NCBI GenBank assembly: GCA_028820655.1
Contig: JAPPIK010000005.1
Span: 1-64,000, forward strand
Reading direction: 5' to 3'
From: Candidatus Poribacteria bacterium
Lineage (GTDB): Bacteria; Poribacteria; WGA-4E; JAJDTR01
Length of the DNA stretch: 64,000 nt
Part shown: in pieces, positions 18,631 to 28,095 of the stretch
Layout: each line of letters begins with the position of its first letter
Numbering within the stretch: the stretch's first letter is position 1
Program-made: the position numbers and the translations under genes
Notes under the pieces: model-generated
Database searches by the model: none
The model's input: only the letters and a program-made list of their open reading frames with translations
What the model was told of the DNA's origin: nothing

Positions 18631-18685
18631 GAGAAGAAAAAAGGCGCTCTTAAAGGGTTGGGATGACCTGCCTTAAGAACGCCTT
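18631..18685 (-). terminator. Rho-independent terminator after the ftsZ/radical SAM transcript
   Basis: A 13-bp stem with one mismatch (18641-18653 with 18673-18685) is followed on the minus strand by a T-run interrupted once (TTTTTTCTTC). It lies 137 bp past the stop of the radical SAM gene and upstream of the peptidase gene. Confidence 0.85.
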
Positions 18686-18821
18686 ATTGATTCCGATAAT
18701 GTAACTCTTATTTTAGCAAGCTAGATGAATGACACCGATTGGTGCTCCCAAATTCACCACCCAATTGGGAATATTCAGCCACTTGGCTGGTAGAATACGG
18801 AGGCTTCTGCGACTTCATGGA

Positions 18822-20564
18822 TTAGCATGCGCCACATTTCTTGCAAACAGTCGTGTCACATTGTCCGGTCATAAATCCTTGGGTTTGTTTCTTAAACTCG
18901 TGACTAAGGTATTCAGGTTTTACATTTAGATCAAGGTGATCCCAAGGGTGGACCTCAGTGAGGGAACGTGGTCTAAGCGCATAGAAATCAGGATCAATCT
19001 GATGTTTCTTAAACGCATGCTTCCATGGCACCCCCCGCGAAAGATCAAGAATGACTTTGCCGAGCCGCCGATCTCCGCGCGCAAAAACTGCTTCCTGATA
19101 AGCTAAACGAGCACTTGCGGACGATACCTTTAATCCTCCAATGCTGTTGATTTCCCGCTTCAGAAAATCCAGTTTGCGAGCAATCGTCTTCGGGTCCTCC
19201 ATCGCCACCCACTGGAACGGCGTGTGGGGCTTGGGAACCATTGGAGATATAGTGAAACTAATCCGTCCCATTCGTCCCGTTGACTTAGCGTACGGCAAAA
19301 GAATGGTTCGCATCGTTTTTGCCATATCGGCGATGGCCTCTACATCGGCCGCGGTCTCATAAGGCACTCCAATGAGGAAGTACAATCGCAAATTGAGAAT
19401 GTCTCGCTTCAAGGCTTCTTCAAACACATAATATAGACGTTCACGCGGAATCGCCTTGTTTACGACGTTTTGTAGATTCTCAGTTGCCACCTCCGGTGCA
19501 ATAGTTATAGTGCCCTGTTCGCTCTCAGCAAGTGCATCAAGCAACGGAGGACGAACAGTTTCCGCCCTCAACGAGGCACACGATATTCGGAATCCTTTAT
19601 CCACGAGTCCAGTGGCAATCTCATCAATCTGAGGATGATCCGAGATTGAGGCGCCAACTAAACCGATTCGATCGGTTATGCCACGCGCCATCTCAGCAAG
19701 CTTCAATGTGTGTTCGACAGAACGGTGCCTAGGCCATCGGCGGGCATAATCGGCGACGCAGAAGCGGCACTGCCGACCACAGCCGCGCACAATTTCAATC
19801 AGGTGGGCATTGGAGAATTCTGTGTTAGGTGTGTGGATTTGGGTGCAGGTTTCAACATCATCAAGATTTGCAACAGCGCTCGATCGAATTGTTTCGGGCG
19901 CACAAGCCTCGGTGCTCGCGCGTTTTATCGTCCCATCATCATCATCATAATCAACATTGTAAAAATTGGGAACGTAGAAGCCAGGAATTGTAGCGAGGGA
20001 ACGTAGAAGGTTTGTCTTACTGTCGTTGTTCTTGCTGCCTTCACTAATGCAATCTATCAAGCGATGGATAGTGATTTCCGCTTCGCCGACGACAAAAACG
20101 TCAACAAAATCGGCGATGGGTTCCGGATTATACGCGATGTTGATGCCTCCCGCGATAATCAGCGGATCTTCATCCGTCCGATCGGAAGCTAACGGAGGTA
20201 TATTTGCTAATTCCAATGTTAGCGGTATGTTGACGTAATCCGATTCAAACGAAACAGAGAAGCCTAGTAGATTGAACTGATTAAGCGGGGTCTGAGTTTC
20301 AAATGAGAAGAGCGGGGTTCGATCCTTACGGAGATGTGCAAGTATCTGCGGTGGTGGTAAGAAGGCACGCTCACAGGAAGTGTCGTCGCGCCGGTTGAGC
20401 GTAGAATAGATGACCTGGACGCCAAGACTTGACATCCCAAGTTCATAAGTACCCGGGTAAACCAATACAGAACGAATGCTCTTCCGAAAATTGTGGTGGG
20501 GGCGGTGCTCCTGACTCAGCAGATCCGCGTACGTCTGGCGGAGATTTGGTTTCATTCTGCCCAC
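18822..20564 (-). CDS. B12-binding-type radical SAM protein (TIGR03960-like)
   Basis: The radical SAM cluster is CGRQCRFC (CxxxCxxC) in EIVRGCGRQCRFCVADY. The N-terminal 200 residues look like the degenerate B12-binding/Rossmann domain of this group (VLVYPGTYELGMSSLGVQVIY, IAGGINIAYNPEPIADFVDVF). The C-terminus ends in VCKKCGAC, a short Cys cluster typical of TIGR03960 proteins. In many genomes relatives sit near rng/obg or division genes and often carry a DUF2344 half, which is missing here. Substrate unknown. The first start is GTG at 20564, three bases past the ftsZ stop. An ATG at 20555 is equally possible. Transcription with ftsZ is likely. Confidence 0.82.
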   Translation of the reverse strand: MGRMKPNLRQTYADLLSQEHRPHHNFRKSIRSVLVYPGTYELGMSSLGVQVIYSTLNRRDDTSCERAFLPPPQILAHLRKDRTPLFSFETQTPLNQFNLLGFSVSFESDYVNIPLTLELANIPPLASDRTDEDPLIIAGGINIAYNPEPIADFVDVFVVGEAEITIHRLIDCISEGSKNNDSKTNLLRSLATIPGFYVPNFYNVDYDDDDGTIKRASTEACAPETIRSSAVANLDDVETCTQIHTPNTEFSNAHLIEIVRGCGRQCRFCVADYARRWPRHRSVEHTLKLAEMARGITDRIGLVGASISDHPQIDEIATGLVDKGFRISCASLRAETVRPPLLDALAESEQGTITIAPEVATENLQNVVNKAIPRERLYYVFEEALKRDILNLRLYFLIGVPYETAADVEAIADMAKTMRTILLPYAKSTGRMGRISFTISPMVPKPHTPFQWVAMEDPKTIARKLDFLKREINSIGGLKVSSASARLAYQEAVFARGDRRLGKVILDLSRGVPWKHAFKKHQIDPDFYALRPRSLTEVHPWDHLDLNVKPEYLSHEFKKQTQGFMTGQCDTTVCKKCGAC

Positions 20565-20567
20565 TAT

Positions 20568-21794
20568 CTACTTCTTGTCCTTCGGATTTCGGACGCGGAG
20601 AAACGCCGGAATGTCAAGCACTTCGTCTGGATTCTCGTTCGAGTTACGCTGTGGAAAATCTTTCGATTGCGGTGGTTCGGTGCCGGGGCGCGGAGTAGAT
20701 TCCGTGAAAGAACCTGATTGCTGTCTCGACGACTGAAAATTCTGACGGCTCGGACGGTTGCTGGGAGGAGCGGAAGAATAATCACGATTAAAGAGGTCGT
20801 CCATGGGGCCTGTCGCACCAGGCCGTGATGCTTCATGATAACTGTTGAATCCGGTCGCAATTACAGTAACACGTAACATTTCTTGGAGTTCCTCATTGTA
20901 TGCAAGCCCGAAGATTACCTGTTCAGTTTCAGAGGCGTCTTTAATCACTGCCATTGCTTCCTCTAGTTCTTGCATCGTCATGTCGGGAGGACCAATGATA
21001 TTTACGATGATTCCGGTGGCTCCCTTGATAGATCCTTCCTCGAGCAACGGGGAAGAAATGGCCTCCTGTGCCGCGAGTTCTGCGCGATTGTCGCCCGATG
21101 CAGTACCGATCCCCATAAGTGCACCGCCTGCATTGGACATGATTGTCTTTACATCAGCGAAATCCAGATTGATTTCTCCCGGGACCGTAATAAGATCAGA
21201 TATGCTCTGAACACCGTGGTGTAAGATTTGATCGCCCATACGAAACGCCATGCGAATAGGCAATTTTCGATCAACAACATCAATGAGACGTTGATTTGGA
21301 ATAACAATAACGGAATCGGCATTCTCGCGAAGGTTCTCTAAGCCGGATTCTGCCTGATCAGCGCGCCGCCTACCTTCGAAATCAAAAGGCCGAGTCACGA
21401 CGGCGATCGTCAAGGCTGTGCTTTCTTTGGAAAGAGCGGCGATGATTGGAGCCGCGCCTGTGCCGGTACCGCCTCCCATCCCGGCCGTTACGAAAACCAT
21501 GTCTGCTCCCTCTACGACACCTTGAAGTCGCTCCCGGTCCTCTTCAGCGGCTTTCTTGCCAATCTCGGGATCCGCCCCGGCACCTAGCCCGCCCGTCATA
21601 TTCTGGCCGATTGGAATTCTCGTGGCATTCGGACATGCTTGAAGCGCTTGGTGGTCGGTATTAACGACATAGAACTCAACACCCGCCATGGCTTGCTCAA
21701 TCATGCGTTTGACCGCATTACTTCCGCCACCGCCGACTCCGATGACTTTAATCTTTGCAAGCGCTTCAAAATCCTCCTGTTCAAATTCAATCAT
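20568..21794 (-). CDS. ftsZ: Cell division protein FtsZ
   Basis: FtsZ is the tubulin-like GTPase that forms the division ring. The GTP-binding loop [10 protein letters not shown], the N-terminal [13 protein letters not shown], and the T7 segment with [11 protein letters not shown] are all present. The C-terminal tail ends in [15 protein letters not shown], the conserved peptide that binds FtsA, after a variable Ser/Pro/Gln-rich linker. The ATG at 21794 (MIEFEQED) fits family starts and gives 408 residues. An upstream non-ATG start at 21821 would add nine residues. It is separated from ftsA by 418 bp that contain its own promoter. Confidence 0.98.
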   Translation of the reverse strand: MIEFEQEDFEALAKIKVIGVGGGGSNAVKRMIEQAMAGVEFYVVNTDHQALQACPNATRIPIGQNMTGGLGAGADPEIGKKAAEEDRERLQGVVEGADMVFVTAGMGGGTGTGAAPIIAALSKESTALTIAVVTRPFDFEGRRRADQAESGLENLRENADSVIVIPNQRLIDVVDRKLPIRMAFRMGDQILHHGVQSISDLITVPGEINLDFADVKTIMSNAGGALMGIGTASGDNRAELAAQEAISSPLLEEGSIKGATGIIVNIIGPPDMTMQELEEAMAVIKDASETEQVIFGLAYNEELQEMLRVTVIATGFNSYHEASRPGATGPMDDLFNRDYSSAPPSNRPSRQNFQSSRQQSGSFTESTPRPGTEPPQSKDFPQRNSNENPDEVLDIPAFLRVRNPKDKK

Positions 21795-21899
21795 AATTAG
21801 CTTCAGTTGCAAGTGTGGCAAACTAGCAACCTAATTTCCTCCTTCGCGTTAGGACATAAGCTAATACAGAGTTCTTCATCTTTGCATCGCCCATGGCAG

Positions 21900-21928
21900 A
21901 TTATAATGTACTTTACAACTGAAGTCAA
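21900..21928 (-). promoter_or_regulatory. ftsZ promoter
   Basis: On the minus strand TTGACT (21923-21928) and TATAAT (21900-21905) are separated by 17 bp. The predicted start lies about 100 nt before the ftsZ ATG. The rest of the 418-bp ftsA-ftsZ gap holds no recognisable gene. Confidence 0.75.
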
Positions 21929-22212
21929 CGTTTTTTTCAAAACCGCACTCCTTGACGTGCGTTTCAACATGTTTCCCCACAATCTTGAGCACGTTATTCT
22001 CTTTCGCGAGTATCCTAATTCAAAAATGGGGCATGAAACCGATATCCCATTGTTTGAGTTAACACAGTCCCAATCGGATAGGATTTCCCCAAAAAAAGTC
22101 TCTCTCAAACACGGCCTTGGCCGCTCAAAGACGATTAAGCCATCGTTACGATAGACCAACTCAAGTCCAAAGATTGACAATTCAGTCGACAAGTGGCAGA
22201 TTCGACATCGAT

Positions 22213-23454
22213 TTAAAAATAGTCTCGAAACCAATCCTTCATCCGCTTGAGAACTTGCTCGAAAAGATTGTTCCCCTTGATGAATGTTCGTTGTGGTTTC
22301 TTGTGGCGTAGCATAGCACCGTAAAGAACCAGACCAACACCCGTTGCGTAGATTGGACTATGGACACGGTCAGTTAAGCCCTTTAACGGCGTCGGATAGC
22401 CGACTCTTACAGGATACGGGAAACTTTTCTCCGATAGTTCGATGAGGCCATCAAGCAACGACGTGCCGCCAGTCAGCACAACGCCTCCCGGGGTCACCAG
22501 TTTGCTCCTAGTAATCTCGTTTGCAATCAGTGTTAAGACCTCCTCCATTCGACACTGGATGATCTCGACAAGATCTCGTCTTTGATGAAATCGCGGTCGA
22601 CGTGCACCGCCTACCGTCGAGATTTGAATAGTGTCATTCAAATCCACCAAATCCATTGAGGCGCTCCCCTTATGCAGCTTTAGTCGGTCTGCCTCTTGAG
22701 GTGTTATTCTCAATACCTGCGCGATGTCGTTTGTCACATGGTCGCCACCAATTGAAAGTACGGCAGTGTGATGGAGCGCATCCTCTTTGTAGATGACTAC
22801 ATCCGTGGTCCCACCTCCCATGTCAGCGAGAACAACACCTACCTCGCGCTCATCGTGAGTCAATACAGATTCAGCGGAGGCTATGGGCTCCAAGACAATG
22901 TTCTCCACGGAAAGCCCTGCTTTAAACACGCTATTGAGAAGATTCTGAGCCGCGGCGACAGCGCCCGTGACGATATGGACATAGACTTCAAGGCGAACAC
23001 CTGACATTCCAATTGGATCCTTGATGCCATCTTGATTGTCAACCGCATATCCTTGAGGAATAATGTGTAAGACTTCGCGTTCAACCGGAATCGAGACGGC
23101 TTGAGCAGCTCGAATAGCCCGGTCTACATCTGCTTGATTTATTTCGTGTCCTTCGCCCGCCACCGCGACCACTCCAGGCGAAGTTTGTCCACTAATGTGG
23201 CCTCCAGCAATTCCGACATAAGCTGACCCAATCTCCACGCCTGCCATTAGTTCAGCCGCTTCAACGGCCTGACGAATTGCGGCAGTAGTGAGGTCGATGT
23301 CGACGACGACACCTTTGCGCAAGCCATCAGATGGTGCGGTTCCCACACCAATTATTTCTATCTTTTCAGGATCGTTTTGCCATGTGTTGCCAATAATAAC
23401 AGCAATCTTGCTAGTACCAATATCCAAACCAACAACAATATCCTCTTTAGGCAT
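22213..23454 (-). CDS. ftsA: Cell division protein FtsA
   Basis: FtsA is the actin-fold ATPase that anchors FtsZ to the membrane. The phosphate-1 motif VVGLDIGTSKIAVII, the SHS2-type 1C domain region and phosphate-2 motif VLADMGGGTTDVVIY, and the adenosine motif GVVLTGGTSLLDGL are visible. The chain ends in an amphipathic stretch (LKRMKDWFRDYF), the expected membrane-targeting helix. It has a strong GAGGAGGGGT ribosome-binding site. Length, 413 residues, is typical. Confidence 0.97.
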   Translation of the reverse strand: MPKEDIVVGLDIGTSKIAVIIGNTWQNDPEKIEIIGVGTAPSDGLRKGVVVDIDLTTAAIRQAVEAAELMAGVEIGSAYVGIAGGHISGQTSPGVVAVAGEGHEINQADVDRAIRAAQAVSIPVEREVLHIIPQGYAVDNQDGIKDPIGMSGVRLEVYVHIVTGAVAAAQNLLNSVFKAGLSVENIVLEPIASAESVLTHDEREVGVVLADMGGGTTDVVIYKEDALHHTAVLSIGGDHVTNDIAQVLRITPQEADRLKLHKGSASMDLVDLNDTIQISTVGGARRPRFHQRRDLVEIIQCRMEEVLTLIANEITRSKLVTPGGVVLTGGTSLLDGLIELSEKSFPYPVRVGYPTPLKGLTDRVHSPIYATGVGLVLYGAMLRHKKPQRTFIKGNNLFEQVLKRMKDWFRDYF

Positions 23455-23634
23455 TCATACCCCTCCTCCCTCACAGATAGTGTGACTATTTTGGCAAGCC
23501 GCAAGATTCCATTTGGCTTTTGCTTTACGTATCTTGCACAGTTTAACACATATATGGTCCAAGCGACTATGCCAAAGCGTTCGCAGACGTTGTTTTGAGG
23601 TATTAATCCCAATTATTGGGCTGATTAACAATAT

Positions 23635-23664
23635 AGTATATCAAACATTTCGCTATGTGTACAA
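23635..23664 (-). promoter_or_regulatory. Possible ftsA promoter
   Basis: On the minus strand TTGTAC (23659-23664) and TATACT (23635-23640) are separated by 18 bp in an AT-rich stretch about 180 bp before ftsA. Confidence 0.45.
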
Positions 23665-24343
23665 CAATAATTCGTGACCTTCTTATATAATCACTTTATG
23701 GAGTTCTTCATTTTTTACAATTGTGGAAATTTTGTACACCCGCGATATGCACAGAACATGATGTAGTTCATCAAGTGGACCTACAGCGATCGCGAAAGAG
23801 ATTTCCTCCCGATTGCGATCTCCCGCCGCAATCAATATGAACTTTTATAGGTGGTGCGCAAAAATGGCGGGGGTACAAGCGAATTACCAAAGATCAAAAT
23901 CTAAGGGTCTTTGTTGAAATGACAATGAGTCACTTCAACCGCAAGGATGCCCCGCCTACGACAGAACACAATTTGATAATCTTGCAAGTGTCTGCGCTTA
24001 AGTTTGGAAAGCGGATTGAGAGATTGGTGGTATTTCTCGTTACTTAAGCATGGGTTGGAGACGGCACTGCGGAGATCTGCGGCGTTCGAACCGACTTTCC
24101 GCAAATTAACAGATGATCAGATTCGGTGTCGCATCATAATTACAGCATACTTGCTACGCAATTAATCACTAAAAGGTATGAACGACGGTGACGAATCACA
24201 TAAAACGGCACTCGACAATTAGAAAAAACAGCTTACCATACATATAGAATCTTTCTGTCCGGTTATTCGGGCGGTTGCCAATCGAGATGCCCATTTCGCG
24301 TGCTTGACCGTACGAGCGTGTCTCAACATGCATGATCGCCATT
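23665..24343. other. Gap in the division cluster where ftsQ would be expected
   Basis: No FtsQ/DivIB, MurB or Ddl coding sequence was seen. The best ORF is a 67-codon minus-strand frame (23901-24104) whose end, DYQIVFCRRRGILAVEVTH, vaguely recalls the last strands of ParE/RelE toxins. It has no ribosome-binding site and no antitoxin neighbour. It may be a remnant or chance. Confidence 0.4.
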
Positions 24344-25705
24344 CTATTGAAGCCTTCTCAATAGCTCTCGACCAACTTGCCAGATGTCACCCGCCCCGAC
24401 AGTAACTACAATATCGTTTGGTCGAATTTCGGGCATTAGTGCATCTACGATTTGACCTTTATCGGGGATGTAAATTACGTGCCGGTGCCCACGCGCTTTA
24501 ATGGCATTTGCTAAGTTCTCACCCGTAACACCTTCAATGGGTGTCTCGCCTGCACCATATATTGAGGTTACAATCAATACATCTGTGTTGCAGAAGGATT
24601 TGGAGAATTCCTCTGCAAGATGCCTCACGCGTTGGTAACGATGGGGCTGGAATACCGCGACTACACGACGATTGTAGCTCTCCTTCACCGCGCGGAACAC
24701 GGCTTGAAGCTTGGCAGGATTGTGTGCATAATCATCGACGACAATAATGTCTTGCTCATTCCCAATTATCTCAAATCGGCGATGGATTCCCTGGAAAGAC
24801 TCTAACGCACCTTGAATGTGACTGAATGGAATGTCCAATTCAATCCCGACGCCAATTGCCGCAAGTGAATTGGAGATATTGTGATTCCCTGGCATCTTGA
24901 GATGCAGTTCACCCAATACCTCACCTCTAAACTTTACTTGATACCAAGAGGTAGGACCTTTCACTCGAATTTTTTCGGCCATTAAATCGGCGCGGGTATT
25001 GATGCCATACGTTATGTAGCGCCTCTCAACTTTAGGGAGCAATTGCTGTATGTTTTCTTGGTCAATACATAGCACCGAAGTCCCGAAAAACGGTACTTTG
25101 TTGATGAATTTCAAAAACGTCTGACCGATTTCTTCAATACTGTTGTAATAATCCAGGTGATCGGCATCAACCGAGGTAACAACCGCGACTGTTGGAAAGA
25201 ATTTTTCAAGGGACCCGTAAGCTTCGTCGGCCTCAACCACCATGACTTCTCCCTGTCCAATTCGGGCGTGGCTTCCGAGGCTTACAAGCTTTCCACCGAC
25301 GACAACGGTGGGATCAAGTTTGTCAAGAACGGCAGCTGTCATAGCGGTTGTTGTGGTTTTTCCGTGTGTTCCGCTAACTGCCACACTGAATTTCATTCTC
25401 ATAATTTCTGCCAGCATCTCGGCCCCGCGGATTACCGGAATCTGGCGTGCTTTCGCGGCGAGTATTTCAGGATTGTCAAAAGGAATCGCCGGAGACATGA
25501 CAACCACATCCGCGTCCGTCACTTGGCGATCCTGATGACCATGGTATACAGTCGCACCGAGTTTAATCAACTGTTCGGTGATTTCGGTGCGGCTCATGTC
25601 TGACCCTGACACGTGAAAGCCGAGACTTAGTAGGATTTCGCTAATGCCGCTGAGTCCCGCACCGCCAATTCCAATGATGTGAACGTGACGTGTTTTTCCG
25701 AACAT
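24344..25705 (-). CDS. murC: UDP-N-acetylmuramate--L-alanine ligase MurC
   Basis: MurC adds L-alanine to UDP-MurNAc, the first step of the stem peptide. The Rossmann N-terminus (VHIIGIGGAGLSGISEIL), the ATP loop SGTHGKTTTTAM, and the DDYAHNP motif of Mur ligases are visible over a 453-residue chain. It follows murG with 33 bp between them and is the last gene of the uninterrupted mur/fts run. Confidence 0.98.
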   Translation of the reverse strand: MFGKTRHVHIIGIGGAGLSGISEILLSLGFHVSGSDMSRTEITEQLIKLGATVYHGHQDRQVTDADVVVMSPAIPFDNPEILAAKARQIPVIRGAEMLAEIMRMKFSVAVSGTHGKTTTTAMTAAVLDKLDPTVVVGGKLVSLGSHARIGQGEVMVVEADEAYGSLEKFFPTVAVVTSVDADHLDYYNSIEEIGQTFLKFINKVPFFGTSVLCIDQENIQQLLPKVERRYITYGINTRADLMAEKIRVKGPTSWYQVKFRGEVLGELHLKMPGNHNISNSLAAIGVGIELDIPFSHIQGALESFQGIHRRFEIIGNEQDIIVVDDYAHNPAKLQAVFRAVKESYNRRVVAVFQPHRYQRVRHLAEEFSKSFCNTDVLIVTSIYGAGETPIEGVTGENLANAIKARGHRHVIYIPDKGQIVDALMPEIRPNDIVVTVGAGDIWQVGRELLRRLQ

Positions 25706-25738
25706 ACGAGTAGTCCGCTTATCAACCCCTGCTGAAAT

Positions 25739-26860
25739 TCATGAAATTTTTGCCTTGAGCCCCTTATGCGCTAGAGACAATATAAATTTAGCAATTTCTT
25801 CGCTGGCATGTGGATTTCCAAATTTGCGGCTAGCATCCGACATTTGTTTCTGTTTATTTGGGTTTCCAATAATACCTGTAATCTGTTCCGCAAGGAGTTG
25901 GCCAGTCAGCGTTTGTTGATTCACAACCACACCCGCACCACTTTTGGACACAACCTGCGCATTTAGCTCCTGATTATTTCCAGGGGTAGAAGGCAACGGG
26001 ATGAAGATGGCGGGAAGTCCACACGCAGTAATCTCGGAGATAGTCATCCCACCCGCCCGACAAACCATCAAATCCGAAATGCTGTAGATTTCACCGATTG
26101 GATCAAAATAGGGCTGCACAACATGCTTCATCGGTGATCCATCATAATGCCCTTTCACCTGTTGTAGGTCTGTTTCGCCTGTTTGATGAACTAGCTGCAG
26201 GTGTTTATGTAGATGTGCCAATTCAGGTAACATTTTGATTACAATTTGATTGATTGCATTTGCTCCTTGGCTACCACCCATGACGAAGATTGTCTTCCGG
26301 TCTGGATCTAAACCTAGTTTCTTGTAAGTTTCCGGAGAACGTGTAAAAGATACAATCTGCGGACGAATTGGATTTCCAGTGATTTTTACGATGTCAGCCG
26401 ACAAACCGTTTGCGGCCGAAGGAAACGCTAAATACGCCATCGTTGCCCAACGTGCCAAGATCCGATTCGTCAGTCCGGCAGACGCATTCTGCTCTTGTAT
26501 CGCAGTTGGTATGCCTAACCTCGAAGCTGCAAAGAGCACCGGGCCAGAGACATATCCCCCTGTCCCAACGACAACACTTGGTTTCAGCCTGCCAATGAAC
26601 TGCAAGGATTGAGCGAAACCACGACACGCCTTTCCAATGACCGAAAACCATTTCCAGGTCAGTTTTCTCGGAAAACCGGCTACTGAAATTGGCAAAAACC
26701 GGAAACCGTGTTGGGGAACAATTTTTGACTCAAGACGATCTGCGCCGCCGATGAAGCAAATCCCAATATCCGGTTCAATCTTCACAATTGCTTGAGCCAG
26801 TCCGACCGCCGGATAGATGTGACCACCTGTTCCACCGCCGGATATCACAATTAGCGGCAC
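25739..26860 (-). CDS. murG: Lipid II synthase glycosyltransferase MurG
   Basis: MurG transfers GlcNAc to lipid I on the inner membrane face to make lipid II. GGGTGGHIYPAVGLAQ at the N-terminus, GTGGYVSGP, QEQNASAGLTNR, the donor-site GGSQGANAIN and CRAGGMTISEITACGLPAIFIPLP are all diagnostic. The start is GTG, with AGGAG six bases before it. Length 373 residues. Confidence 0.98.
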   Translation of the reverse strand: MPLIVISGGGTGGHIYPAVGLAQAIVKIEPDIGICFIGGADRLESKIVPQHGFRFLPISVAGFPRKLTWKWFSVIGKACRGFAQSLQFIGRLKPSVVVGTGGYVSGPVLFAASRLGIPTAIQEQNASAGLTNRILARWATMAYLAFPSAANGLSADIVKITGNPIRPQIVSFTRSPETYKKLGLDPDRKTIFVMGGSQGANAINQIVIKMLPELAHLHKHLQLVHQTGETDLQQVKGHYDGSPMKHVVQPYFDPIGEIYSISDLMVCRAGGMTISEITACGLPAIFIPLPSTPGNNQELNAQVVSKSGAGVVVNQQTLTGQLLAEQITGIIGNPNKQKQMSDASRKFGNPHASEEIAKFILSLAHKGLKAKIS

Positions 26861-26904
26861 GGCTTCTCCTATTCGTTCGCGTTCTGGTGGGTAAATCGGT
26901 GCCG

Positions 26905-28095
26905 TTAGGATAGTGGTGAGATATGCCGGATTTCCATTCTCATATTCATCTTGCGCGAAATATTCAGAAGGATTCCAATGCTAATCATGCTGACCAACAG
27001 GGAAGAACCCCCGTAACTGACAAAAGGTAACGTAATCCCCTTGGTAGGCAACACACCTGCTACAACTCCAATGTTTACCATGGCTTGTAGCCCAATCAGT
27101 GTTGTAATTCCGATTGCAAGTAAACCTGCGAATCGATCTTTCACCCGTCGGGCGATGTAGATACCACGCCAGATGAGTAACATAAAGAGGACAATCACAA
27201 CAACTCCGCCAAGGAATCCTAACTCTTCGCCGATGATAGCAAAGATAAAGTCGGTATGAGGATAAGGTAGGTAGAATAATTTATATACGCTATCGCCAAT
27301 GCCGGAACCGAGAACTCCGCCCAATGCAAGCGAATTTAAGGACAGGGAAACTTGATAACTCCCGGAATAAGGCGATTTCAGAGATTGAATGTAATCTTGG
27401 AAGCGCTGCAGTTTATAAGGATCAAGAAGCACTGCAACATAGAACAGTCCAAGCGCAAAGACGCCAAGAAACACAATTGGCCAGACACGTGCTCCTCCCA
27501 CGAACAGCAGAACGAGAACAACGGCACACAGTAAAACTGCTGAACCAAAATCGGGCTGTTTGAACAAGAGTAAAAAGGCAATGGTGAGAATCAGCAGACT
27601 TGGAACCATCCCGCGCATAAAGGTATGAATTCTGTTGCGCTTCTGCTGGAGAAACTGACAGACGTAGATTATCACACCTAGTTTAGCCAACTCAACCGGT
27701 TGAAATTGCGTTCCACCAATTCGCAACCATCGAGAAAACTCTCCGCCTGCTACAGAACGCACACTATAACCGAGGGGAGAGAAAACCAGCAGCATCCCTA
27801 TGAGGCAGAGGAGAAGAATTTTTTTTGCGTGCCGCTCGTAGTAATGAAATGGGAATCGCGAAGCGCAAATCATGCCCACGAAACCCAACACACTGGCAAT
27901 TAGCTGAACTTTAAGGTAACGAAAGCTATCCTCCTGGTAAAGTTCGAATGCCAGCATGCTGCTCGAACTATACACCATCAGTATTCCGATGGCAACCAAA
28001 CACAGCGTTAGATATAGAAGAACGTGATCTATGCCATTGTCAAGTCTATTGGAAGTAAATACTGGGGAATTAATCCATTGAACCCATCGTTTCAA
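26905..28095 (-). CDS. ftsW: Peptidoglycan polymerase FtsW (SEDS family)
   Basis: FtsW is the septal glycosyltransferase of the SEDS family, with about ten membrane helices. Conserved pieces include VYSSSSMLAF, QFQPVELAKLGVIIYV, LLLFKQPDFGSAVLL, FIFAIIGEELGFLGG and LPFVSYGGSSLL. It begins at a TTG within the end of murD (26-bp overlap), which suggests translational coupling. The position after murD and before murG supports FtsW over RodA. Confidence 0.95.
   Translation of the reverse strand: MKRWVQWINSPVFTSNRLDNGIDHVLLYLTLCLVAIGILMVYSSSSMLAFELYQEDSFRYLKVQLIASVLGFVGMICASRFPFHYYERHAKKILLLCLIGMLLVFSPLGYSVRSVAGGEFSRWLRIGGTQFQPVELAKLGVIIYVCQFLQQKRNRIHTFMRGMVPSLLILTIAFLLLFKQPDFGSAVLLCAVVLVLLFVGGARVWPIVFLGVFALGLFYVAVLLDPYKLQRFQDYIQSLKSPYSGSYQVSLSLNSLALGGVLGSGIGDSVYKLFYLPYPHTDFIFAIIGEELGFLGGVVVIVLFMLLIWRGIYIARRVKDRFAGLLAIGITTLIGLQAMVNIGVVAGVLPTKGITLPFVSYGGSSLLVSMISIGILLNISRKMNMRMEIRHISPLS

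Noticed and set aside
21803-22234. A 143-codon minus-strand ORF between ftsA and ftsZ
   Set aside because: It overlaps the end of ftsA and covers the ftsZ promoter, has no ribosome-binding site and has a chance-like Cys/Arg-rich composition.
23901-24104. Plasmid-stabilisation (ParE/RelE) toxin
   Set aside because: Only a vague resemblance in the last strands; no antitoxin, start context or conserved catalytic residues.
24060-24110. tRNA T-arm-like sequence (GGTTCGAAC on the minus strand)
   Set aside because: The flanking bases do not form a T-stem and no acceptor or anticodon stem could be built.
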